DNA of 64,000 nt from Yponomeuta sedellus (taxonomy: Eukaryota; Arthropoda; Insecta; Lepidoptera; Yponomeutidae), in contig OW203744.1 in NCBI GenBank assembly GCA_934045075.1, positions 6,387,795 through 6,451,794 of the forward strand, written 5' to 3'. This document shows positions 1 through 9,308 of this stretch, in pieces. Made by a program: the position numbers and the translations under genes. A model generated the notes under the pieces. That model ran no database searches and was not told the origin of the DNA. It saw nothing but the letters and a program-made list of their open reading frames with translations. Every line of letters begins with the position of its first letter. The first letter of the stretch is position 1.

Positions 1-1276
1 CTGGTTTTAACACTAAAGTTGCGTCAGTGTATCTATTTAATTCGTAATAAGTCAGCATCGTGGGGCTGCAGTGGTTACTACCAGGAATGTCCAAAAAATG
101 ATTATTTATTTTATTTGGATCGTCAAAATGGTCCGGTATGTGATTTTTTTTGTTAAATTGTGGCAGAGCTATTTCTTTAAGGGTTTTCCATAATTTTTTT
201 GGATTATTTATGTTGCAATTCACGTGGTTCTCAAAAAAGCAGCGCTTCTCCTGGTACAAGCTGACATTTACAAGATGCTTAAGGTCTTTGTACTCCTGTT
301 TGTGTTTTTCACACTTACTCTTTTGATACTTGACGTGTGCCTGATCACGTAGCTGCATCATATATCTAACATTGCAAGTGAGCCAAGGCTTCTGTTTTTC
401 TCTGATCACTATAGTTTGTAGCGGCGCGTGATTGTCAAAAACACCTATTATTAATCTGGTAAACTCTTTTACGATTTCGTTAACATCCGACGAATACGAC
501 ATTTTAGTCCAATTTATTGATTCTAATTCTAAATTAAATTTACAAATGTCAATTGTTTTTAAAGATCTAGTTGTAATTTTTCGATGAGCTATTTTAGGTT
601 TTTTTATTTTTAATTCGGCTGTCACTATAGCGTGACTACAAAGGTCGGAGATATGGTCGACGGCCACTATTATTTTAGAGGGGTCAATATCGGTACACAC
701 CAGGTCAATCGCGGTAGAAGAGTCACTCGTAAAATTAGTAGGGACGTTTATAAAGTTCTTTAAGAGGGTGCATGTCAAAAAATTATCTAATTTGGTTTTA
801 TTCGTGCTCGGCAGCAAAGTATTTATGTTAAAGTCCCCTAATAATATTACATGGTCAAAATTTACAAAACTTAAAATGGACTCCGTCAAAGCATCCAAAA
901 ATGTGTCACAATTGACCCACGGTGGTCTGTACGCTGTACCGATAGCTAGCCGCGTTGAGTTTACCCTGATCGACAGCCACATTTGCTCGACCTGCTCGGG
1001 CGCAGGTGGGTACGGCTCGGAGACGGCGCGCACGCCGTGACGTACGTAGAAGCCCACTCCGCCGCCCCGCTGCCGCACGGTGCGCGGCCGCGGCGCGTGC
1101 CGCAGTCGGTATCCCGGTAACATTGGTGCCCGCCCCTCTTCCCCGTCTCTCAGCCAAGTTTCGTTAATACATATAATATCTGGAGATAGGTTGACAAACG
1201 CGGCCTCGAACTCATCATGTTTAGTCCCAAGCGAGCCTGCATTGAGCAAACAAATTTTAAATCCGGTCTTAGGCAT
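1..1276 (-). CDS. LINE ORF2, N-terminal part (endonuclease domain), runs off left edge
   Basis: Reading the minus strand from the ATG at 1276-1274, the frame stays open for about 425 codons to the window edge. It shows an apurinic-like endonuclease of the exonuclease-endonuclease-phosphatase fold used by non-LTR retrotransposons to nick target DNA. Visible motifs are INETWL with the catalytic Glu near residue 39, YRPP near 116-119, and GDFNIN near 147-152. A linker of the type that precedes the reverse transcriptase follows (NNPKKLWKTLKE). The reverse transcriptase itself lies outside the window. The 5' third is GC-rich. It lies 276 nt downstream of ORF1 on the same strand, the usual LINE order. 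No stop or frameshift is seen in this part, so the element may be young. Family assignment (CR1/Kiri-like versus jockey-like) is inference from the ORF1 type. Confidence 0.85.
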   Translation of the reverse strand, partial: MPKTGFKICLLNAGSLGTKHDEFEAAFVNLSPDIICINETWLRDGEEGRAPMLPGYRLRHAPRPRTVRQRGGGVGFYVRHGVRAVSEPYPPAPEQVEQMWLSIRVNSTRLAIGTAYRPPWVNCDTFLDALTESILSFVNFDHVILLGDFNINTLLPSTNKTKLDNFLTCTLLKNFINVPTNFTSDSSTAIDLVCTDIDPSKIIVAVDHISDLCSHAIVTAELKIKKPKIAHRKITTRSLKTIDICKFNLELESINWTKMSYSSDVNEIVKEFTRLIIGVFDNHAPLQTIVIREKQKPWLTCNVRYMMQLRDQAHVKYQKSKCEKHKQEYKDLKHLVNVSLYQEKRCFFENHVNCNINNPKKLWKTLKEIALPQFNKKNHIPDHFDDPNKINNHFLDIPGSNHCSPTMLTYYELNRYTDATLVLKP

Positions 1277-1552
1277 GGCAGAGATTGAAATTTATTAGAT
1301 TGAATCTGTGTATCCTTGTGTAGTGTAAAATTGTATAGTGTGCAATATGTATGTATATGAGTATTTTAATAATAATTATATATAGCAAAAGATTATACGT
1401 ATATGACAGTGTGAAGAAATGAGCTCCTTCATTTGAACAACCAGTTTCCACTAAGTAAATATAATCAATTATTTTAACCCGCTGCGACTGAATACTTAGA
1501 ATATATCTCATTATAATTAGGCAAGACGACACGACAAACAAAATTGACCCAA
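1277..1552 (-). other. LINE spacer between ORF1 and ORF2
   Basis: This 276-nt AT-rich spacer separates the ORF1 stop from the ORF2 ATG. Short open frames here look like chance. It probably serves reinitiation or internal initiation of ORF2, which is inference. Confidence 0.5.
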
Positions 1553-2722
1553 TCAAGCCTTTACAAAAGTTTTTATGTCTTCTTCTGTGCGTAAAATATA
1601 ACGGGGAGAACTATTTTCCATACGGGCGAAGATGCGTCCTTCTCTGGTCCATATAAAGCGCCAGTGTGCTGCTCGACCCGCGTCACGGGCCATGGCGAAG
1701 AGTGCTCTGTTAGCCTTCGTCAGCCGCTCATTGACGTAAAAGCGTCGCGGTTCGTGCGGAGGTAGTCCGAGCTCGGCGGTAGTAGCGCCGCGGCGCACGC
1801 GCGCACTCTGGATCAGCTGGTCGCGGAGCGAGCGCCGCGTCAGTCGCACCACGATGGGGCGCGGGGTAGGTGCCCGTGTTCCATCAACCAAGCCACGCCT
1901 CGGCCCGACTCGCACCGCACTGACGATGTCGCGTTCCTCTAACGTCATTCCCAGTTTGGAAGCCGCCGTCATCGCAAGATGCCCCACATTTTCTCCATCA
2001 TGCTCCGGGATGCACGTTAACTCTACGTCATTGATGAGGAGATCTTGTTCTCGGTCATTTAACTGGGTGCGCAGATCTGATATGGCCTCGGACATTTTGG
2101 TCACATCTGATGTGCCGACCTTGCGCTCGAGGGCAGAAAAATCCTCGCGAAGTTTAGCGTTTTCGCTACGAAGGGCAGCCACTTCCTCTCGAACACTTTC
2201 ACGAAGTTTCGTTAAAATAACATTAAACTCCGTCGTTATACTCGCCCTGAACTGGTCCAGCTTCGAGTCTAAAAGCTTTCCGAACATTTCGTATGTTATA
2301 ACTTGTTCGCCGGTGATTGTAGACGCAGAAATGCCGACATCCATGGGGAGCATTTCTACTGATGCCGGGGACGCCCTCGCCGACTCAACCTGTGGCGCGG
2401 ACGGGACCGTCCGCGGCTCAAATTGTTTCCGCGTCGGAGTCTCGTCCCCTCTTCTGCGAGTGCTGACGTTGTCGCATCCAGGGCATATCCATACCTTTTT
2501 TTTCAGCTCCCGATACGTAGCGGAGGTCATGTTGACGCAGAGGTAATGGTAACCTTTGTTACATAAGCAGCATTTGAGCGCCTCATTACTAGGAGCAGGG
2601 GCTAGGCAAGCTTCGCACTTCATGTCGCCAAAGTGACTATTTATTTGCGGAGTTAGAATCCTCTCAGTCTCTGAGAGACAAGCCGTTCGGAGTAGTGTCG
2701 GTTCTCGGCGATCTTTGCCCAA
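1553..2722 (-). CDS. LINE ORF1: PHD-like zinc finger, coiled coil, FP25K/RRM-like C-terminus
   Basis: This is an open frame of 389 codons. A Cys/His-rich PHD-like finger lies at about residues 36-83 (C36, C39, C51, C54, H59, C62, C80, C83). A heptad-rich coiled coil spans about 155-225. The C-terminal half has the LINE ORF1 pattern with a VELTCIPE strand near 234, an RRFYVNERLTKANRALF segment, and a final IWTREGRIFAR strand. That pattern is shared with L1-ORF1p-like and baculovirus FP-like C-terminal domains. The protein should bind element RNA as a multimer. The methionine at residue 34, just before the first finger cysteine, is an equally plausible start, because the CR1 ORF1 further right begins exactly there. 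It pairs with the endonuclease ORF downstream. Confidence 0.85.
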   Translation of the reverse strand: MGKDRREPTLLRTACLSETERILTPQINSHFGDMKCEACLAPAPSNEALKCCLCNKGYHYLCVNMTSATYRELKKKVWICPGCDNVSTRRRGDETPTRKQFEPRTVPSAPQVESARASPASVEMLPMDVGISASTITGEQVITYEMFGKLLDSKLDQFRASITTEFNVILTKLRESVREEVAALRSENAKLREDFSALERKVGTSDVTKMSEAISDLRTQLNDREQDLLINDVELTCIPEHDGENVGHLAMTAASKLGMTLEERDIVSAVRVGPRRGLVDGTRAPTPRPIVVRLTRRSLRDQLIQSARVRRGATTAELGLPPHEPRRFYVNERLTKANRALFAMARDAGRAAHWRFIWTREGRIFARMENSSPRYILRTEEDIKTFVKA

Positions 2723-3043
2723 TCACCCAGCGCAGTCGATGAGTCACAATCACCTCAACGCGCCACTCGAGTTTCGACGTTGTGCCGTAGCGCCAACCGT
2801 GAAATTCGCTTACAAGCTTACTTGCGCAAAACCGTTAGGAGCAAACACCGAACTTAATACTGTACACACTTTTGTCTAAATGCACCTAGTGTGATTAACT
2901 TAGGTGAATACTTGAATGTACACTATGTTCACTGGCACTTATATCGACGAATAAACTATTTGTGGCGTACTGAGCTACTTTTATACTATTTTTAATTTTA
3001 ACTTTTAGGCAGAGATGTCAAAGTAGATGCTTATTAGTAAACC
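2723..3043 (-). other. Probable LINE 5' UTR and flank
   Basis: The GC-rich stretch directly upstream of ORF1 (to about 2830) looks like the 5' UTR of the LINE. The more AT-rich part beyond 2900 could be flank. I cannot place the exact 5' end because no target-site duplication is visible without the 3' end. Confidence 0.4.
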
Positions 3044-3383
3044 GTCAAAGACTAACCCGTTCATGTTCATGTAATATCTTATGAATGCTCGTCCAGAATA
3101 GCCTCTATCTCGCGATACGTAACTGGCGGTCTTGCATTATTAGTTTTCGCACAGCTTCAATATTTTGTGGCACAACCACCGATTTCGGGCGACCTTCTTT
3201 AACTTCGTCCGTGAGCTTATTGCGCCCGCGATTAAACTCACTAAACCTGTGATACACAGTCGTTTTTGATGGAGCTTTACCACCAAAAGTCGAAGTTAAT
3301 TGATCTACGCACTGTTGTTGCGTTAGCCCACGTCGAAAATCGTAATAAATCATAGCACGAATATTTTCACGAGTGGGTTCCAT
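3044..3383 (-). pseudogene. Mariner-family transposase, N-terminal fragment
   Basis: A 92-codon ORF starts with the mariner helix-turn-helix region (MEPTRENIRAMIYYDF, then GLTQQQCVDQL and SKTTVYHRFSEF). It continues through a frame change as TSIHKILHEH, the second DNA-binding helix of mariner transposases. The sequence then stops matching, so the DDD/DDE catalytic core is absent and only about one third of a roughly 340-350-residue enzyme remains. No mariner terminal repeats were recognised. It is an inactive relic. Confidence 0.75.
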
Positions 3384-3425
3384 TTTTTCAGCGATATGAC
3401 ATTTAAACCCAACAAAAACAAAACA

Positions 3426-3955
3426 CTAACGTATATAAGAGAAAAATATTAGCGGCCAGTATTTAAAAAAAGAACAACTTTGACCATGGAGGTCAGACAT
3501 TGCGTTTAAAATTATTGGAATCCTAGATTCCGCATACATAAGTAGCAGCCTATGTATCAGCAAATGTGTGGCTACGTAAATTGAAACAGTCGCACAATCC
3601 TCTTTTATCGTTGCAGAAGCAAGACAAAAGTGTGTTGGATTTTGTTGGGAATCACAGAAATCACTTGGTGCAGCTGCATAGTACCTGTAATAGCAGTCAA
3701 AGTAGCTGGCACAATTCTTTTGATATATTCGAATATATCCGCATTTGACCGACTTCATGTACTTTGACAGCAAGTCAAAAGCCTGTTTCCCATAACATAC
3801 GTCTTGGCCGTATGCTATTTGAATTTTTTTTTGCCTGTATAGAGTGCTCATTCCAAATAATCATGCCATTGTGAAGAGTACATTGTTGTTTTGCAGCACC
3901 AAAGTGCATAGATTGCACTTCTTCAGCCATTTTTCGTCCGATTCGTACATTCAAC
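3426..3955 (-). pseudogene. Decayed transposon-like coding fragment
   Basis: The minus strand contains a 141-codon frame (3426-3851). In another frame just upstream it reads SMHFGAAKQQCTLHNGM, a motif I associate with unclassified insect transposon proteins. Frames shift repeatedly and I see no catalytic motif. The identity is uncertain. It abuts the piggyBac-like fragment on the same strand and could be a nested insertion. Confidence 0.3.
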
Positions 3956-4235
3956 TATATGTACTGCTGAAAAAAGTATTCTGTGTCCCACTCGTCACAA
4001 TTTTCAACCAAATACGCAGGTTCGTAGAATTTTAGATCAACAGGAATAAATGTACCCGACCACGTGTCGTTTGGTTGAATATTATTTTCTCGGCCTTCGT
4101 TTCGAGTGGAAGCTCGACCTCGTGAGCGACGGGATGTTAGGACACCTCTTGAGGCACTACCTCCTCCCGCCACAATATTTGAATTTGGTTGCGGAGTTTC
4201 AGCATCTGAAACTGAAAATTTATAGTTGCTGCAGA
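3956..4235 (-). pseudogene. piggyBac-derived (PGBD-like) transposase, N-terminal fragment
   Basis: The minus-strand frame at 3955-4344 carries a low-complexity Ser/Arg-rich stretch and then the segment WSGTFIPVDLKFYEP and CDEWDTEYFFQQYI. This matches the region that precedes the catalytic DDD core in piggyBac-like transposases of the PGBD3/4 kind. The core itself is missing. A TTTCAG at about 4195-4210 (minus strand) could be an old splice acceptor in front of this exon, while the upstream part of the ORF looks unrelated. It is a relic. Confidence 0.5.
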
Positions 4236-4344
4236 CATAGATTAACCGGATTTTGGATGGAAAACCGACATACAATGAAAATGAAGGTGACGAGTGTAAC
4301 TGTGTAAGGAAGCAGCTCAAAAGTATTATAACAAACATAAACAC

Positions 4345-4663
4345 CTTAAAAGTTATAAATAAATGTTATATATCAACCATTTTATGATAAAATACAAGTT
4401 TTATCTGTAAACCAAACTCATTTTATTTTTTACAATATCCAATAATTCGCATTATTATTGTAAATGGATTGTTATAGTTACTCTGAATTTGTATTGTTTT
4501 ATTTTCTTTTTGTATGTGCAGTTGTTAAGTTTTTTACCTAGGTACGTGCCTAAAAAAAGATGTTAAAAATACTCAGCAAAACTATTTCAGAGTAACTATA
4601 GCAATACGCATACATAGCTATGTATACATACGTATCTATAGCAATACGCATAGCTATGTACAC
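4345..4663. other. AT-rich spacer with short repeats
   Basis: There is no coding signal. Near 4600-4660 there is a short duplicated motif (ATAGCAATACGCATA and AGCTATGTA repeated) directly beside the left end of the next transposon. Confidence 0.4.
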
Positions 4664-6571
4664 TAGTGTGGAGCGTCAATGTATGAAGAAATTTTAAAGT
4701 CAACGTATAGATTTCGAAGAGGTCTAAAAAGTTGCATTTGGTTAATTAATACACAAAAACATTTTTTTTTTTTAAAAATTTCAACTCCTTCAGACTTAAA
4801 CCTTGGCTCAAAGTTTCACATTTTTTATAAAATAAGGTACTCTTCAAACAGGTACAGAATATGATAATAGCTTTACTGCTGTTATATTATGACACGAAAA
4901 TAATGAAGAGATACAGTTTAACCAAAAACAGTCTTCATTTAGGAATAATATGAAACTTATGTGTTTAAATCACAACCCAAAAAGTGATGAAATTTTCGGA
5001 AATTCCGTCAAAATATTTATTTATCTTTCTGAATCCTGAATTGCTTTTTTGTTTCAAAATATGGCATAATTGCACGTGATTTAATTTTGGAACAACTTAA
5101 ACCATCTCTGGCCTTTGCTCCGGCTATAAGAGTCGATGCTTCAGTCACCATTTCCACATATCGTTCCACAGCTGCTGAGTTTGTATGTGACAGGGATAGT
5201 ACGGCAAATCGATCTTCATTTCAGAGCCTGACACGATAAGAGTTTTGTAATTCGTTATCACTGATATCACGCATTGGAGGTAATGAAACTTGTGACTCTC
5301 CCCACACAATCAAATCAGTGTAGTCATTGACCTCAAAATAAATTTTCGGAACTTTGAATGATCTCAAGCTTGGGTTTGAGTTTTATCTGGTTTCAATTAT
5401 GCGCCGTAATGTGTGGCCTGTTATCATACAGCATTGCCAATAACACGTTTTCAGGATGTGCGAAAAATGCATTTCTTTGTATTACTGGATCTATAATCGC
5501 CTTCAAGTCAGCACTCAAACAGCAAGTTTGTAGACATGAGTTGGGCCTGGTTTAAATGAACTTCCTTTCTTTATAAGAAACCACACAAGAGCATAAACCT
5601 TCACAACATACTCTGTGAGTTTGATGAATGAAATTGAAGGGGTTGGAGTGCCAACATAAACTTTTAAGATTCTATTAGCTGTGGTTACCATCGTGAATGG
5701 GCCATTTTTCCCAGACTTTTGTTGGACAAATCTTGAGAACATGATCCGCTTCTGACTGCTTGGCACATTTGGTATAAGTATTTCTGAACCGAACTCAGAC
5801 TTTTTTCGGTTTCCTTCGGTAACTCAGGCATGATTGACTTGATAGCGGAAAACTCAGTGACTGGCAGATCAGTGCAGTTTTCTAATTGGCCCGGAGTAAA
5901 GTTGAGGGCCGCTCGTAGCTCTATCTAATTTAATGAAAAGAGGACAAAAAGGCAGTACATACCTCATTCTGACTAAGAAATGAATGTATCGAATCGGCTG
6001 TAGCTTTTCCTGTACCACACAACGTCGGTAGATGGCCTAAATATAGTGATTCTGACTCCATTATTAGTGAAATTCGCTCCTTTGCAGCAATGTTTGCGAG
6101 ATGTAGAAGTTGATACTAACGCCACCTAGTCGTACGAATGTTTACTAAATATTATAAGTAATCTCAACAGCTAATAAACCTTTTTTAAGTTAAGTAAAAA
6201 TATCAACGAATATCGAAAAGACTACGTGTGGAAATTGTGCGTTTTTTTGGTAAATTTCTCTACTTTGAGGGAAGATTATTATTAGTGTGTGTTAAATTTT
6301 AATAGAATTGGGTGTTCATATATAAAATTAACTAAAATTAGGGTATTATGGGCTACAATAACCATACAAGGAATGTTTAGTTTAAAGTTTCAGATACCTT
6401 AGAAATAATTCGATTTGGGTGAGTTTTCACAACATTCGAGTGCCGGTTTAAGTCTGAAGATAGGTTCAAATGTAAGTTTTGTTGCTTTTATCGTGTCATT
6501 GAGACCCCAATGCAGCATTTTAAGGGTATTCGAAAACTATAATTTAAAAAAAGTTTTGACGCTCCACCCTA
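4664..6571 (-). mobile_element. DNA transposon with 16-bp terminal inverted repeats, superfamily not assigned
   Basis: The left end reads TAGTGTGGAGCGTCAA (4664-4679). The right end is its inverted partner TTGACGCTCCACCCTA (6556-6571). Fifteen of 16 positions match. The element is 1,908 bp. It encloses one decayed protein-coding region on the minus strand. Flanking duplications are not clear; a TA dinucleotide at the ends is compatible with a TA target. The protein carries no transposase motif that I recognise. Confidence 0.6.
5017..6061 (-). pseudogene. Unclassified repetitive arthropod protein, broken
   Basis: Starting at the ATG at 6061-6059 (MESESLYLGHLPTLCG) and ending at a TAA at 5019-5017, the minus strand can be read through a family I know only as an uncharacterised, highly multicopy arthropod protein. 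Characteristic pieces are SSVQKYLYQMCQAVRSGS, TTANRILKVYVGTPTPS, LTEYVVKVYALVWFLIKK and, near the C-terminus, NSAAVERYVEMVTEAS. There is a one-base frame break near 5690, a stop near 5223, and a probable GT splice donor after SQNE at about 5960. A biochemical role cannot be given. Its place between terminal inverted repeats suggests it belongs to the transposon. Confidence 0.5.
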
Positions 6572-7005
6572 ATGTACCTATCTATAGCTAAAGAATGTTT
6601 CGAGATTCGGGGACGATTTCCAGATGGCGCTTTTACCAAGTTCGATCGTGTTGGCAGAAAAAGGCCGCGAGAGGACTCTCTATTTCCCAGACTTATTAAA
6701 CTCTATGGTCTCGATGATGTCAAGGTGCAACGAGAATTTGATGGATGACTCGTCTGAGACAAGTTGAGCCTTGTTTGATGGAAATGAAATAATTCGGAAC
6801 ACAGAGATTAGATTTAGGTAAAGTTATTTATTTTTATATGTACTTATCTATAACAAAATATTACTTAAAATTAGCTTAAACCTAAACATATTATTTACTA
6901 TACACAATTTAACATTAGACCAGGAAAAACAGAGTTTTATATTTTATTACATTCATAGGTTGATCATATTATTAATATTGATGACTAAGCTATCTTTCCC
7001 CTATG
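6572..7005. other. No gene seen
   Basis: This interval between the DNA transposon and the Polinton polymerase has no ORF or repeat that I recognise. The part before about 6770 is less AT-rich and may be an old exon-like remnant, but no family is evident. Confidence 0.4.
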
Positions 7006-8517
7006 CTACAAAAAACGTTGCATCTTACTTAAAAACTTAACTAAAACAGTGAATTTTTCGTCTGTATTAGATAAAGAAATTCTATTCACGGACTGTGTAA
7101 ACATTTCGTGTTTTATAGACTTGAAAAGATTTTGCTTTCGTCTAAGCATTGTATCGTTCAGCAAAACTTTACGATAGTCGCTTGTAGATAAACCACGAAC
7201 CACGCAATTTTTACCCCTTTAGCTTTTTTAATTACCTGTTCAGCTGTCTTTACACAGTACAGTTTTGAACGCAAACCAATAAATTCGGTAAAAATTTGTC
7301 CTCCCAACTCATCTTTGAACAGGCCGGCCACTTTTTTATTTCTCAAAGGTAGCCCAAACCGGTTCTGAGGTTCGTAATTGCTTGTATCAAAAAAGTCTTT
7401 CAAAGACTCTTTTACATCTTTGTAAAAATCTGTCGTGTGGATTTTATAGATAAAACTGTCAGTATCGGTATAGCAAAGCTGAACTTGATCACCATACTTA
7501 GGCTTTATAACTGAGTAGTGGAAATCATACATGTGACTCTTGGACGATTCTAACACTGCAAACCCCACATAAATTGGTTTGTCCAAAATTATCCTTTCCG
7601 GCTTCATTTGAATGGCAACTAAGTTTTCGGAAAATACACTTGCGCTATGGAAGTTTAACCGAGCAATTAATTTGTCAGCGGTATGATGTTTTTTTGTTTT
7701 ATTCGTATCATCATGCCATTGCGTAACAAGTTTAACATCTACACGTTTTTCGCTGTCCTCGAGAGTTTTTCCAAATATTGAGTTATTGTTTAATTTGAAT
7801 AAGTCTTGCTAGAATTTGGTTGCAGCTTTCTTTCTTAGTTCTGTATTCAGATCAATATAATCTTTCAAAAACCTTTGCTGGCGAAATGTTATACCTCGAT
7901 GAACTTTAACAAGAATCAATCCGTTCGCCAAGCATGTCTTCAGGTGTACGAAGTGTATCACGTAGTGAAATTTATCGTACAATTTAGGTGTCAACTTATT
8001 TGTTTTACCACCCGAGGGCACGAATTTTTCGGTGCAAAACGGATAATCGTTATGCGAATTGTGTAATTCTTTGGGGTACAACAAGTCAACCTCTAGTATG
8101 TAACCGTGTGGAGCGTCATTGGGAATGTTTTCGATGTCTAAGTTTTCAATTTCAGATTGACTCATAAATTTGAAATCTAAAATCTGAAGCGACTGACACA
8201 TACTGTATCCGTATAAATTGTTGCAGTCAATGTATACCAGAAATGACTCTTCTTTTGTTGGATCATAAATTTCCATGTAGTTATTATTTGCTTGCGCGAG
8301 TCTTTTTGAACACATGCAGATTCCTCCCCTTATTCCCTTTTGAATCATTCGAATAATTTCCAAGTCATTGATGAGTTCTAATTTTACTCCAGTTTTTAGA
8401 AGCATTGCGTCAAATGACAAACTTGGGGCAGTAAGGTAGAAGGCTGGATCCAAGTTGTAATGAGTCTTACAGGTCTTCCTAAAGTTTTCAAAGACATCTG
8501 TTAACAAGAGTACATCA

Positions 8518-8615
8518 GTCTTTAGATAAAGATCTGTATACTCCTTTAACCTTTTCAGTGAATAAAAGACGCTCGCAAATGTGACAGTGGTCTTTAGATA
8601 AAGATCTGTATACTC
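8518..8615 (-). repeat. Templated 72-bp in-frame insertion inside the polymerase
   Basis: The stretch from 8518 is repeated starting at 8590, exactly 72 bp away. The intervening 46 nt (8544-8589) are identical and in the same orientation to 9535-9580, elsewhere in the same gene. The reading frame is kept (24 extra codons). This looks like repair-associated template copying. Confidence 0.8.
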
Positions 8616-8937
8616 GCCCATGTTTTGGATTTCAAAGGTTTCCCAAACATTTTTAGCGTGAGTGTAATCATCGTTAGAAATATGTTCTTCGGTCATAGAA
8701 TTATAGAACAACGCCTTGTCAGGCAGTTGCTTGTCTCCAAATAGTTTCCAGTTAGTCATATAATCATATGGGTACACTCCTTTGCGAGAAAGTAATGCAA
8801 ACTGGGTTTCATCTGGGACGTAATGCGATAAGTAAGTAAAGTCGTCTTTATGCAAGCCTTTAGCTAGTTTCTGCAAACGGGCCCCCAAAAACTTGTATGA
8901 GTCGACGAAACGTATTTGAGCAAACTCATCTTCAGAA

Positions 8938-9308
8938 TTACACTATTTTTATTTTTAATGCACTAACCCGTGCTAAGGAACAAATTTAAAAACCTATTTA
9001 GAGGCTAAAAATTTCAATTATTAATTAAAAATTTAAAAATAGTGTAATCATGTGGGTACAGTGATATCGTTCCGATGTTAAACCTAACTGCAAAGTAGGT
9101 GGTCGGGGCTGTAAGTAATGCAATTTGCTAAAGTCAGATGTCGCTGCCTGTACGTAATACAGAGAATATTGTAAAGAGGTTCGAAATTTCACTGATGCCG
9201 TGAGTCGCCCATTGGCTCAATTGGTAGAGCGCTGGTACGGATAGCCAGAGGTTGCGGGTTCGAATCCCGGCATGGGTGAAATTTTTAGCCTCTAAATAGG
9301 TTTTTAAA
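8938..9308 (+). mobile_element. tRNA-like mobile element, single copy with inverted head
   Basis: The element interrupts the Polinton polymerase between two copies of TCATCTTCAGAA (8926-8937 and 9309-9320), a 12-bp target-site duplication. It starts TTACACTATTTTT with about 77 bp in inverted orientation (8938-9014). It then continues with a direct unit containing the tRNA-like sequence and ends at AGGTTTTTAAA. Left and right ends are the same as those of the multimer at 42286-43574. Duplications of unequal length (12 and 15 bp) fit LINE-driven retroposition, but no poly-A tail is present. Confidence 0.8.
9207..9278 (+). tRNA. tRNA-like sequence (SINE-type head)
   Basis: These 72 nt have a clear A box (TGGCTCAATTGG) and a perfect B box (GGTTCGAATCC). 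The GCTC/GAGC D stem, a CTGGT/GCCAG anticodon stem and a 4-bp T stem are visible. The acceptor pairs CGCCCAT with ATGGGTG if one flanking base is included. The strict loop reads anticodon GGA, but similarity of the loop (TACGGAT) to arginine tRNA-ACG with one base lost is as likely. The T stem mismatch and ambiguous numbering argue for a tRNA-derived element rather than a working tRNA. Confidence 0.55.

Noticed and set aside
1854..2546. 230-codon plus-strand frame
   Set aside because: It is antisense to the LINE ORF1, whose zinc finger and C-terminal domain are clear; the frame is a shadow in GC-rich DNA.
9207..9278. Functional tRNA-Ser (anticodon GGA)
   Set aside because: There is no long variable arm, base 33 is C, and the T stem has a mismatch. 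A tRNA-derived element fits better.
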